Below, piece by piece: positions 50,232 to 59,524 of a stretch of 64,000 nt of DNA. This DNA is from Druceiella hillmani. Taxonomy: Eukaryota > Arthropoda > Insecta > Lepidoptera > Hepialidae. Position 1 is the stretch's first letter, and each line of letters starts with the position of its first letter. The stretch spans positions 7,326,001-7,390,000 of the forward strand of contig JAYKKI010000087.1 in NCBI GenBank assembly GCA_039881145.1. The letters are read 5' to 3'. The translations under genes and the position numbers were made by a program. The notes below the pieces were generated by a model, which was not told the DNA's origin, did not search any database, and saw nothing but the letters and a program-made list of their open reading frames with translations.

Positions 50232-51640
50232 TAAATTCAGTGAAGACATTCAGGAAGAATAAAATATTTTTTTGTTTACTTTAATTAACTTAGTTTACTT
50301 GCTAAAGAAAATAATCAGTATCTTAGCCTTGTAATCAGTATCTTAGCCTTCAAGCTATGAAGATTTTTCTAAAAACTAAATCACAATTCTGACGCGTAAT
50401 TTTTTTCTTTGAAGCAATGTTATAACGACAGAATTAGTTTAAAAATTTAAAACATAAAAACAGCCACGATTCGTGGAATGTGGTGAACATTCAAAATGGG
50501 CCTTGATTAAGAATTTCACGTAGGTGAATTTTTTAAAAGTAAGCTCAAAAAAATACTCATTATATAGAATTTTAATATTCTCTGACTCTTTGTCAAACGA
50601 GAAAAATATTTTGGTATGTAAGTTCTTACATTTAATAGTGATTATTTGCATTTTAATTCGTGATTTGTTGAGTATAAATTGATCTCAGTTCAATAAACCA
50701 CCAGTCTGTGAAATATTTCTAATTAAATTATGAACGTAAGATATAATTATAGTAGGAAATAAATAAAGTAGTGCCATATATTTTATAACTTATAGAGTAA
50801 AAGTCGTTATATTAATGTTTACTTGAAATAGCCTATTTTAATATAACCTACTTTTTTCTTCTCACTTCACATATTCATAATAAACCATGATAATATATCT
50901 CATCTCATACTGACTTAAAGAAAATAAGATTTAGTCGCAGAGATTCGGGTATACAGATATTTACTTATTTTATAAATATGATTTTATAAATCTTGCTTCA
51001 ATATAATTATATTTCATTGATTTCTATATCTATGTTTTATCGTCCTTTAGGTATCACAGTGTTTGCATATTATAGAACGAATATCCTTGATTTTTTGTGC
51101 AATAATATGAATAGAATTTAATCATTAAAACGATTGGTAAACCGTTTACTTTCTTATGAAATGAGTTGATCTTACAACAAATAAAAGGAACTGTTTAATA
51201 AAGCCATTAAAATGTCTAAAGAAGAAAACATAATGATATTTGAGCAAGAGCTAAAAGTTCATGAATTCTGCTCTTGCTAAAGCTCTGTAGATTTACCTGG
51301 TTTCGTACAAGCGAAACGATTTAATTTAGCATTACCTTGTCCTCGTACTATATAATTGATTTCAGAGAATGATATTCAAATATTTTTTTTTATTTAGAGT
51401 AGAGTATTTATTCGTTTATTTGTTAATATTTTGTCAGCAGTATGTAACTGCATAGAGTTACAAATTTCTTTTCCAAAAAAAAAGGAAAAAAAATTAGAAC
51501 AAATAGTTATTTTGCAATCATGGCAAAAAGAAACCAGATAGCTCTTAATAATTTTATGTAAGGTTATGTAACTAGTTTGCTTTTTATTGTGGCTATTTAC
51601 TTATTATGATTATAATCAAAATTGTGAATATATTTAATTT
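50232..51640. other. AT-rich DNA, no gene recognised
   Basis: Small repeats only: AATCAGTATCTTAGCCTT twice at 50313-50349, and an 8 bp hairpin AGCAAGAG..CTCTTGCT at about 51243-51279. Confidence 0.45.
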
Positions 51641-51994
51641 ATATGGTATGTACTTTATTTTACATCGAATCATTTTACCCTTAGAACTAATTTAGAGCTA
51701 AAGAAAGCTTTTGAAAATGAAACATATAAGCCGTTTTATTATGAAATAATTCTAAAGCATACGACTAGTACTCTCGTGAAAAGAAGACCCACTGATGTGC
51801 GTCAGCTGCAAGCTGTGACCAAACGAAATCAAATCCTTTCTCTGAAAAAAAATTTTACAGCAGCACTGAGCATGCGAGATGAATATAAGATCGCGCTGAG
51901 AGTATTACCAGAGAATATTCGACAGCGGCGAATTTGGCACGGTGTGTTCTTTAATTTATTAGTATTTGCGCTTAAAAATAAAAAAAAAACATGA
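51641..51994 (+). CDS. Unrecognised open frame, possible exon
   Basis: A frame open from after a TAA at about 51638 to the TGA at 51992-51994. The convincing part reads ELKKAFENETYKPFYYEIIL, then KHTTSTLVKRRPTDVRQLQA and VTKRNQILSLKKNFTAALSM, ending RDEYKIALRVLPENIRQRRI. It is charged, balanced in composition and much more GC-rich (about 45% by eye in 51775-51950) than the surroundings. There is no upstream ATG. TTTTACCCTTAG at 51678-51689 would serve as a splice acceptor, and CACG/GTGTGT at about 51940 as a weak donor. I do not recognise the family. It could be a host exon, an exon relic or a piece of an unknown transposon. Frames this long occur by chance about once in such a window. Confidence 0.35.
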   Translation: MWYVLYFTSNHFTLRTNLELKKAFENETYKPFYYEIILKHTTSTLVKRRPTDVRQLQAVTKRNQILSLKKNFTAALSMRDEYKIALRVLPENIRQRRIWHGVFFNLLVFALKNKKKT

Positions 51995-52369
51995 ACCACA
52001 CGTCGAATAATTTAATATCAATTTGTGTTGGCTTCATTGTGATAAAAATTTAACTTTCTCGGCCTACGTACAAGGGCGTAACGATTTTTTTCTTATACTC
52101 GTATCCACAAGAAGTTTGGAAAGCGAAACAATATTACCACTTGTCTTATTCATATCTGCTTCTTTTAATTTTGAACTCTCATATGTTTTTTTTGGAAAAT
52201 ACTTAAGATATGTCCTTAAAAACGTTTGCAGCTTTTTGAGTTTCAGTTAAATGACCTCTACGTTTTTTCATGATATTTTTGGAGTAATTTTGGCCTCTCT
52301 TGTAAAATGAATTGAATTTTTTGATAAAAAAGAATACTTTTGCAAAAACTTGCTTGTTTTTTCCTTCAC
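51995..52369. other. AT-rich DNA, no gene recognised
   Basis: Open frames of about 75 codons at 52023-52250 and 52312-52539 are chance-length; the second runs into MITE copy C. Confidence 0.45.
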
Positions 52370-52630
52370 AATTAAATGGATCTACGTTATATAGTATTAT
52401 TCTACCTTATTTAAATTCTTTACCGCGACCTAGGTTTCGTTGCACTACAACATCTTCAGGTTGGCAATCAGCAAAAATGTTTGTCAATTACTCAACTGGA
52501 GATGTTGTAATACAACGAAACCTAGTTCGTGATAAATAATTTAAATAAAGTAGAAATAATTGTACATCCCGTAGTTTCATTTATTTGTGAATAATGAATT
52601 TCTACAAAACTAAAGCTAAATATATTCAAT
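52370..52630. mobile_element. Fold-back MITE family, copy C
   Basis: Arms of about 85-90 bp: AATTAAATGGATCTACG.. through CGCGACCTAGGTTTCGTTGC and ACAACATCTTCAG on the left. The right arm holds GGAGATGTTGTAATACAACG, AAACCTAGTTCGTGATAAA and CCCGTAGTTTCATTT, ending near 52585. The one-sided tail GAATTTCTACAAAACTAAAG through AAATATATTCAA follows to 52630. The most compact of the three copies, with about 40 bases between the arms. Confidence 0.8.
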
Positions 52631-52720
52631 AATTGTTTCCTTTTTACCCACTACGGAAAGGAGGAGATACATGCGTTTAGGGTGAGAGGTCGTTTGTTTG
52701 TTTGATTGTGTGTGCAATAC

Positions 52721-53060
52721 AATGTTCCCATTTATCTCTAAAACGATTTGACTTTAGATACGGTTTTCTGTGAAATGTTTATGATTAATTGGGAATAGTT
52801 CTTAGATAGGTTTTACGGTGATTACTCACAAGGGGGTGCTGCAATAAACATTTTGTTCCAAATATATGTTTTAATTTATCTCCAAGACAGTTTGATCAAT
52901 TTAGATACGGTTTTTTGCAAAATATTTGGTACTAAATGGCGACACATGCATTTGTTGCAAATGAATGTTCCCATTTATCTCTAAAACAGTTTTACCGATT
53001 TAGATACGGTTTTCTGGAATATATTTGGAACTAATCGGAGATGATTCTTAGGTAAGTGTT
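52721..53060 (+). repeat. Degenerate three-copy tandem repeat (~110-135 bp)
   Basis: Three copies of a unit with the blocks TGTTCCCATTTATCTCTAAA, CGATTT(A)GA and TTAGATACGGTTTTCTG. They start at about 52723, 52853 and 52964. Units two and three carry AATATTTGG(T/A)ACTAA after the TACGG block, while unit one reads AATGTTTATGATTAATTGGG there. This kind of sequence often accompanies insect mobile elements; here it sits just upstream of Helitron 2. Confidence 0.7.
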
Positions 53061-53282
53061 AGTTTCATTAGATTATAAGCTTTTTATTAGGACTAATAAT
53101 CAAAATAAAAATTAAAATTTTGATTAGGCCCACGACAGATGTAAACGTTTTGAACGAAAATGTATAAGACAAAAAGCAAAATTAAAATTTTTGAAAAAAC
53201 CCATGACAGGTGTAGTCATTGTAAATGAAGAATAATTAAGTTATTTTTGAAAACTCACTGACTAAAAGAAAGTAAGGACCTA

Positions 53283-54026
53283 TCTATATATTAATACGTG
53301 AAGCAAAAACTTTGGACTCCTTTTTACGAAAAATTCGCGGACGGAGGAGTATGAAATTTGGCATATTTATAGTTTATATACAGTAGTGCAGAACGCTAAT
53401 ATTTTTCAATAATAATGCTTATAAAGTAAATTAAATCAATAAATAAAACATTACACACACTACCATGCATTTGAAACACACAAACACAAGTATTATATTA
53501 CGCGCAAACATACGACTCTATGGTCTAATTGTTTATTTTGTTTATCATTTTGTCTATACACATAGAGTACTGACATAGACATAGAGTACTGTCTTATATG
53601 TTTACTTCGGTCTTACTGAATATCAGGTTAGCGCGGAAACTGTCAAAATAAAAGCCCGCATTTTTTATGTTACAACAAAGACATGGCTGTATGGTCTAGA
53701 TTCCTTTGCCTTCCGTCTTTGTAGGGAAAAAATGTAACAACTAAAATTATTGAATGTCAAACAGAAAAATTGTATATGCCCCATTTTGCATTTAATATAA
53801 AAAATACCACGTGATAACCGCTCGCTTATACAAATTTGTATAATATAAGTTCTGTAGCAGCAATCTATTTTACATTAACAATATCATCATATAGGTAAAA
53901 AAATATATAATTTGTTATTGCTGGTTCAACGCAATTATTGTATTTTTAATTAATGCGTATTTTTAATAAAAATCTCTCTTTTTTCGATTTCGGTAATTTC
54001 ATATACTTACAAGAAAAGTAAATCTG
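53283..54026 (+). promoter_or_regulatory. Helitron 2 5' terminal region and leader
   Basis: Shares its first ~110 bases (to GCGGACGGAGGAGTATGAAA and TTTGGCATATTTATAGTT) with the solo end at 40872. No obvious TATA box like that of Helitron 1 was found. TTGTTGCTGGTTCAAAG at 54026-54042 repeats TTATTGCTGGTTCAACG at 53915-53931. Confidence 0.6.
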
Positions 54027-54560
54027 TTGTTGCTGGTTCAAAGATCTTTGGTATTTTTTATTGTGGAGACTAATAATCCTTATCCAAATACTGTTAACAT
54101 TATACAGAATGAAGAAGTGATTTTGAGAGATACATTTAAATGTGCACAAAATGTCACTCCAAAAGTGTTTTTAAGTTATGGTTGTGGATTAATGTATTTC
54201 GAGTGCAGGTTTTGCAATGCGAAACATTTTGAATCTGAAGTGACTTTTGGCGACAGAACTGCATTCAGTTCATGTTGTTATAAAGGTAAAGCAATATTAC
54301 CACCATTAAGTCAAAATGAATATTTCAAATCATTGTATGATGGAGGTACTTCTAATGAACCTTTAACAAAAAATAAGTCGAAAAATTATTTTGAAAATAT
54401 TCGGAAATATAATTCATGTTTTGCTATGGTTAGCTCAGAAGCCAACGTTTCCGAGGCAGTTACAAGTGGAGTGTATCATTTCAAAATACATGATGTTTTT
54501 TATTACAGATCAGGTCCAATGACTGCTGCATATGGTCGCTCACCATGTTATGCGCAATTA
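54027..54560 (+). pseudogene. Helitron 2 N-terminal zinc-binding region
   Basis: The frame includes YFECRFCNAKHFESEVTF followed by SSCCYKGKAILPPL, the conserved C-x2-C .. CC motif of Helitron proteins. NYFENIRKYNSCFAMVSSEA and VYHFKIHDVFYYRSGPMTAA follow, then PCYAQLYF where the frame is lost. The repeat-rich N-terminus present in Helitron 1 is missing here, and there is no convincing start codon, so the beginning is truncated. It continues in another frame from about 54560. Confidence 0.85.
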
Positions 54561-54886
54561 TATTTTATGATGTTGACACTGCTATCAATTATAGATTACA
54601 AGAACGTTTTAATCAAACATGTAACAACACCATAATGCGAGAAATTTCTCTGCAATTGGAACGCAGTAATCCTTTTGTGCGTTCATTCATTGCAATGAAA
54701 GATCATTGTCAGAGAGTCGAAAATCAAAATAAAGATATCTGTATGCTGATTAAAGCAAATCATGATTTGGATCTACGCCGCTTCAATGATGCAGTTCAAA
54801 CTGATGTAGCCGTAATATTTAGTACGGTTGATGGTGAGCCACCTTTTGAACGAAATATGATTTCTTTTTCAAAATTAATGGTGTAA
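54545..54886 (+). pseudogene. Helitron 2, second segment
   Basis: Continues the previous segment in a new frame: YDVDTAINYRLQERFNQTCN, then MREISLQLERSNPFVRSFIA and RRFNDAVQTDVAVIFSTVDG. These match the Helitron stretch after AQLYIYD. The frame fails in the T-run TTTCTTTTTC at 54861-54870 and picks up again as FKINGVIKNISVLDSS. Confidence 0.8.
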
Positions 54887-55485
54887 TTAAAAATATCTCA
54901 GTTCTGGATTCATCATTAGATCCGTTAGCGTACACACTACTTTTTCCCAACGGTGATACTGTGTGGCATGTCAATATTGCACATAATGCACCAACTACAT
55001 CTAATTCAAGAGCACCCAGAAATAAATTAACCATGCTTCAGTTTGCAGCCTATCGACTTGCAATTAGAGAAGATTTCAGCACGTTACACCATTCGCAAAA
55101 ATTATTTCTGCAGTGGATAGTTGATATGTATGTGAGAATAGAGGGCTCGCGATTACATTTCATTCAACAAAATCAAACAATTCTTAGGTCTGAAGTTTAC
55201 AACAATTTAACAGACTACTTAGAATTGAACATGAATGCCAGGAATGTTGGTCGTAGAGTAATTTTACCATCTTCATTCAATGAATCTCCAAGAAATATGT
55301 ATCAGAATTATTTAGATGTAATGTCAATTGTACAACATTTCGGAATACCGTCTTTATTTGTTACAATGACTTGCAACCCAAGTTGGCCAGAAATAGTTAA
55401 CAATATCGGTGTAGGTGAAGCTGCTAATTTTAGACCTGATAATATTGTGCATGTATTCAAGTCAAAGTTGAAAGCATTCATATAG
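54875..55485 (+). pseudogene. Helitron 2, segment leading into Rep
   Basis: In frame from about 54875: SVLDSSLDPLAYTLLFPNGD, then MLQFAAYRLAIREDFSTLHH and LFLQWIVDMYVRIEGSRLHF. Next come RRVILPSSFNESPRNMYQNY and PSLFVTMTCNPSWPEI, all Helitron Rep signatures. The frame meets a TAG at 55483-55485 after KAFI but continues in frame beyond it. Confidence 0.85.
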
Positions 55486-55788
55486 GGCCTTATACAATAT
55501 AACATCTTTGATAAAGTTGAAGCACTCATTTATACAATTGAATTTAAAAAAAGAGGATTGCCTCATGCTCTCATTTTACTCACTTTAAATGAGCAAGATA
55601 AAATTGTTAAAGCTATAGATATTGATAAAGTTGTGTCTGCGGAGATTCCTCACATTGAAACACATCCAACATTACATAAATATGTTGTAAAACATATGAT
55701 GCATGGTCCATGCGGAGTACTTAATCCTAATTCTGTATGTATGAGAGATGGAAAATGTATAAAAGAGTATCTACATGTGAATCATTAG
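55486..55788 (+). pseudogene. Helitron 2 Rep HUH motif with a lost histidine
   Basis: After the TAG, GLIQYNIFDKVEALIYTIEF and KKRGLPHALILLTL: the HUH motif is normally PHAHILL(W/T)L, so the second His is replaced by Leu (CTC at 55570-55572, one base from CAC). SAEIPHIETHPTLHKYVVKH and MMHGPCGVLNPNSVCMRDGK follow. Without the second His the Rep cannot bind its metal ion properly. The frame is lost after KCIKEY. Confidence 0.85.
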
Positions 55789-56180
55789 ATGGGTATCCAT
55801 TATATAGAAGACGTGATAATGGTATTAATGCAGAAGTTCGTGGTAGTTGCCTTGACAATCGATATGTTGTACCATACAATCCATATTTACTTGCTAAATT
55901 TAATTGCCGTATAAATGTTGAAGTATGTACTACAGTCAAAAGTGTCAAATACATTTATAAATATGTGTATAAAGGCTATGACAGTGTATCTGTTGAACTA
56001 GAGTCTGGTGGAAATGAACAAGGTCAAAATATAGAAATTAATGAAGTTACCAATTTTTTAATTGGTCGTTATGTCGGATCAACAAAAGCCATATGGTGCA
56101 TCTATGAATTACCAATGCATTTTCAGTCACATACTATAATCAGACTTGATATTCATTTACCGCGTCGACAGAATGTATAA
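55737..56180 (+). pseudogene. Helitron 2 Rep, Y2 tyrosine part
   Basis: From about 55785: SLDGYPLYRRRDNGINAEVR, DNRYVVPYNPYLLAKFNCRI and KSVKYIYKYVYKGYDSVSVE. The paired catalytic tyrosines correspond to KYIYKY (about 55950-55964) and are present. NEVTNFLIGRYVGSTKAIWC and IIRLDIHLPRRQNV end at a TAA. Here most Helitrons continue for roughly 300 residues to the helicase, but this copy jumps quickly to the helicase linker, so a large piece is deleted. Confidence 0.85.
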
Positions 56181-56199
56181 ATGTGCCAGCCAATGTATT

Positions 56200-56690
56200 A
56201 GCGTTACGGAATTAATTTAAAGTATATCTTAGTGAAAATTTTCTAAGACTTTACAACGAATAAGTATCCTTTAATAGAGCTCTATTAGAAATTGATGATA
56301 TTTTGAATGTTCATAATTTGTCCTGTCAAATTCTTGGTTTACCAGTTCCCACATACAAGCAGAGAATAGAAGAAGAAAATACTATTGATATAATAGAACA
56401 AGAGATGCTGTTTTGTGAGTTATAAAAGTGCAAATATTGAACAGCGTAATCTCATTGATCAAGTTATTCGTGAAATTTTGTATCATGATACTGGATCCAA
56501 TGTTTTTTGTTTAACCGCTCACGCTGGTTGTGGCAAAACATTCACTCAAACAGCATTAATTCACGAATTAAATTCGCTTAATCTTCATTGTATTCCAACT
56601 GCGTTCAGTGGCATAGCTTCAACTTTATTACTTGGAGGTATGACTTTACATTGTGTAAAGTGTTTAAATTGCCTATACCCATTTTAGAAA
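56200..56690 (+). pseudogene. Helitron 2 helicase, Walker A part
   Basis: In changing frames: ENFLRLYNE, RALLEIDDILNVHNLSCQIL, GLPVPTYKQRIEEENTIDII, then NIEQRNLIDQVIREILYHDT. FCLTAHAGCGKTFTQTALIH carries the ATP-binding Walker A motif (AGCGKT, 56523-56540). TAFSGIASTLLLGGMTLHC follows, and the frame is lost through an insertion of a few bases at about 56655-56665. It is a PIF1-family superfamily 1 DNA helicase, as in all RepHel proteins. Confidence 0.85.
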
Positions 56691-57060
56691 ATTCTATATC
56701 AAATATTACTGCAAATAGTAGCTACGGTAGTTCCATAAATTCATCTTCATTGATAAGTATTGATGAAGTTTCTATGTGTTCTTTGCAAGTGTTCAAAATT
56801 GTAGATAGATTATTGCGTGATCTATGTGATGAAAACGATAAACATAGAGTGTTTGGAGGAAAAACTATACTTCTGTGCGGTGATTTTCGGCAAATCTTAC
56901 CAGTAATCCATGGAATTTTAATTAAAAATTGTGTTACAAGTTGGCATGAATTTCCTAATTTTCATAAAGTTACATTTACTCGAAATATGAGAGCTTTACT
57001 AAATGAAATAGAATTTGTAGAATTCTTGAAAAAAATTGGTAACGATAAGGCCCCATAATT
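56588..57060 (+). pseudogene. Helitron 2 helicase, Walker B and motif III part
   Basis: From about 56662: FKLPIPILENSISNITANSS, SLISIDEVSMCSLQVFKIVD (Walker B, Asp-Glu at 56762-56767), GGKTILLCGDFRQILPVIHG (motif III GDFRQ) and KVTFTRNMRALLNEIEFVEF. All key residues are present. The frame stops with TAA after GNDKAP. Confidence 0.88.
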
Positions 57061-57835
57061 CTCTCAGTTTGGTAAAATGTTATTGAAATACCTCATCAAT
57101 CAATAAGAGCTAAAAACAATATTATTGATGAGGTGTATGGAAATATTTCCAATAACATACTCTCAGAAAATATATTGAACTCTGTTATTTTAGCATCTAC
57201 AAATGACGATTGTACTTTGATTAATATTGGTTTACTTAATTAAACTCCTGGTGAACAGCGGACATATCATAGCTATGATAAAATAATTTGTGATAATGAC
57301 AATGACATCAATAACTATCCGGTAGAGTTTTTGAATTCTTTGTCTATTAGTGGTTTTCCACCGCATAAGTTAGTATTGAAGGTTAATTGCATACTTTTAT
57401 TTATCAGAAACTTAAATACTAAGGACGCATTAGTCAATGGAACAAGAATGGGCATCAAATGTATGCATCGAAATTCAATAGATTGCGAAGTTTTAACTGG
57501 GACCGCACGCGGTAAGAGAATTTTGATTTCACGTATAAATTTAACGTACTCTGCAACTATTTTACTGTTTAACTTTCAAAGAACACAATTTCCTATAGTA
57601 CCTACATTTGCGATGACAATAAATAAGTCTCAAAGACAAACATTCCAAACGGTTGGAATTTTATTGAATCGGCCAGTTTTCACATATGGGATAATTGTAT
57701 GTCGCAGCAAGTAGAGTCCGTTTATTCGATGGTTTAAGGTTTTATATTTCCGAATATAACGGTCAAGGATGTTTAGCAAACGATGAAAGAGTTTTTACAA
57801 AAAACATTGTTTCCAGAGAAGTTTTAAATCGTTAA
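57061..57835 (+). pseudogene. Helitron 2 helicase C-terminus
   Basis: In another frame from about 57079: NNIIDEVYGNISNNILSENI, SVILASTNDDCTLINIGLLN, a TAA at 57241-57243, then VEFLNSLSISGFPPHKLVLK and LLFIRNLNTKDALVNGTRMG. CEVLTGTARGKRILISRINL and FPIVPTFAMTINKSQRQTFQ follow. Motif VI is LYVAASRVRLFDGL, reached after a frame change and a TAA at 57692 where Gln is usual. The natural end is SREVLNR and TAA at 57833-57835. All expected C-terminal blocks of PIF1-like Helitron helicases are present. Confidence 0.88.
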
Positions 57836-57840
57836 TTCTA

Positions 57841-57859
57841 TTATCGCAATATGCGATAA
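57841..57859 (+). repeat. Perfect hairpin after Helitron 2 stop codon
   Basis: TTATCGCA, three-base loop ATA, TGCGATAA. It lies six bases past the stop, an arrangement consistent with a Helitron 3' terminal hairpin. A second weaker hairpin (AATGCT..AGCATT) follows at 57862-57888. Confidence 0.6.
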
Positions 57860-58190
57860 AAAATGCTATTAAATAGAGAGCATTTTTTACTACATAATTT
57901 TTATATATCGCATCATCTTACATCATGTTCTGTTTCAATAATTTTTTTTTTAGATAGTTATTCTTTATTTTTCTATTTCTTGAATTCCATATAATTTATT
58001 TTTTTTAAATAGGAAAATAACAGCGTTGGCGAAATCTGTGGTTATAGTAGTATATAGACTTTGACAATATAACCTTAATAATGTTTAAGCATTATATTTT
58101 AATAATTTATATTAAATAACTCATAATTTAAATTTATTATGGTCAAATTTCGACCACTGGGTGACCACTGGTTGATATAATTACACACCC
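57860..58190. other. AT-rich DNA
   Basis: No gene recognised. GACCACTGG occurs twice at 58152-58171. Confidence 0.45.
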
Positions 58191-58361
58191 AAGAAAATCC
58201 GTCGGGGCTGCCATTGCTATTTCCGTTCCCAATATCAATTACATTGTGGGAGCACAGAAAAGCTATTTCCACACCTAAGATAATATCACTTAGTCACGAA
58301 CTGATAAAACTGTGAAATTTTAGGTATGTGCTGCCGCACGGAAGTCCCGACGAATTTTCTT
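58191..58361. mobile_element. Small TIR element (MITE-like)
   Basis: Terminal inverted repeats of 22 bp with three mismatches: AAGAAAATCCGTCGGGGCTG.. at 58191-58212 and, reversed, AAGAAAATTCGTCGGGACTT.. from 58361. Total length is 171 bp, no coding capacity. The flanks show no clear target duplication, and the family is unknown to me. Confidence 0.7.
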
Positions 58362-58519
58362 ATGTTTTTAATTATATTAATAGGTTCTTACTTTCTTTTA
58401 GTAGGAAGGTTTTCAAAAAAATATTTAATCGTTTTTCATTTACAACGATTACATTGTCGTGGCTTTTTTCAAAATTTTTAATTTTGCTTTTTATTAATTA
58501 GTATATTAGACTATCAAAG
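58362..58519. other. AT-rich DNA
   Basis: Short spacer between the small TIR element and the pogo-like relic. Confidence 0.4.
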
Positions 58520-59524
58520 GATAAATGATGAATTTGGAGAAAGCCGCTTTGATATGCTGAGGCTAATATTATTCTGAAAATGATCTGGTGGTTAGGATTT
58601 TACCTATGAGCTAAAGTTGGGTTGACGGAATTGTCATTAGATAGATTTGGCATACTGTCATAACTGCACTATAGAACAAGAGATCTAATACCTTCACCAG
58701 CTGGGCCTTGTTCTGGTTCAAACAAAACTCACTGCCTGAAAATAGATCATAAATTACAGGGATGGTTTCTCAAATGGCATAAATACTACCAGGTTTGAAT
58801 ACTTGTAGCTGCTCGAATAAATGCTTTTAATTAGTTTCCCAGCTGTTAAACCATTCATTCTTCTATTTTTTTGTAAAGATCTCAGTCCTTGTTTTGGCTG
58901 GAAAACACGTTTACAATGCCTTAACAAAGTATCTGCTGTAGCGACAGTCCAAAGGATGTAAAGCTTGTGTGTCGTTACTTGGTAGATAAAAATATATTAT
59001 GTAATTTTCTTCAGAAATTTTTAACAAATTAACAGATTAACAATGTAAGGAATATCTACCTAAAATAATAATGACTATCATGAGGCTTTTATGGTAAAAA
59101 ATGTTTAACTAGCCACTTCTGAAACAATTTTATTTTAACAAATGCAGAGTTCCTGCCCATGTAATTTTCTTATGTCGAAGGAAATTCATTCCAAAATTTC
59201 AATTATTTCCTCATTCCTTTAAAGAACAACTGAAGTCAGAAAATTTCCCCCTTTGTAACCAGACCTTTCCTCTTTGTAACCAGAGTTGCAGAGCTCAAGC
59301 AAGAGACAAACTTTCAGCCTGTCGCACGATAAACTCTGTGTAACGTTCTAAAAATAGTGCCAAATAAGATCCAGCTGTTCTATTTTCTTTGCTGAAAGTG
59401 ATTTGAATTCAAAGCATTTAAGCAAGTTCGAACGTCAGCTTCTTTAACATTTGTTTTGTTATAGGAAACCCCGCTTTCTCCAATTTTTGAATATGTTTGA
59501 CGAGTCGTATTTCATAATCAAAGC
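58520..59524 (-). pseudogene. Pogo/Tigger-like transposase relic
   Basis: On the minus strand, starting near 59520: ISFDYEIRLVKHIQKLEKAG and FPITKQMLKKLTFELA, then LERYTEFIVRQAESLSLA. This is the CENP-B/Tc5-type helix-turn-helix domain found in pogo, Tigger and jerky proteins, whose signatures are the KAGF, a ..LA helix and the RxPExxSLARA end. Further on, LPSNDTQALHPLD at 58946-58984 matches the LPPHTTHALQPLD block with the third catalytic Asp of the pogo DDE domain. The middle of the DDE domain is missing or unreadable. There are many stops. No terminal repeats were identified. Confidence 0.65.

Larger units (their letters stand above)
53283..57860 (+). mobile_element. Helitron 2, near full length but degenerate
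   Basis: The 5' end is TCTATATATTAATACGTGAA at 53283, preceded by A. A non-coding leader of about 740 bases follows, then a RepHel-type coding region (54027-57835) covering zinc-binding, Rep and PIF1-like helicase parts. Just after the last stop is a perfect hairpin TTATCGCA/TGCGATAA (57841-57859), a candidate 3' terminal hairpin. I could not find a clear CTRR end after it, so the 3' boundary is uncertain. There are multiple stops, frame changes and a large internal deletion, so the element cannot be autonomous. Confidence 0.88.

Noticed and set aside
54819..55954. Minus-strand open frames of about 70-75 codons
   Set aside because: Antisense shadows of Helitron 2.
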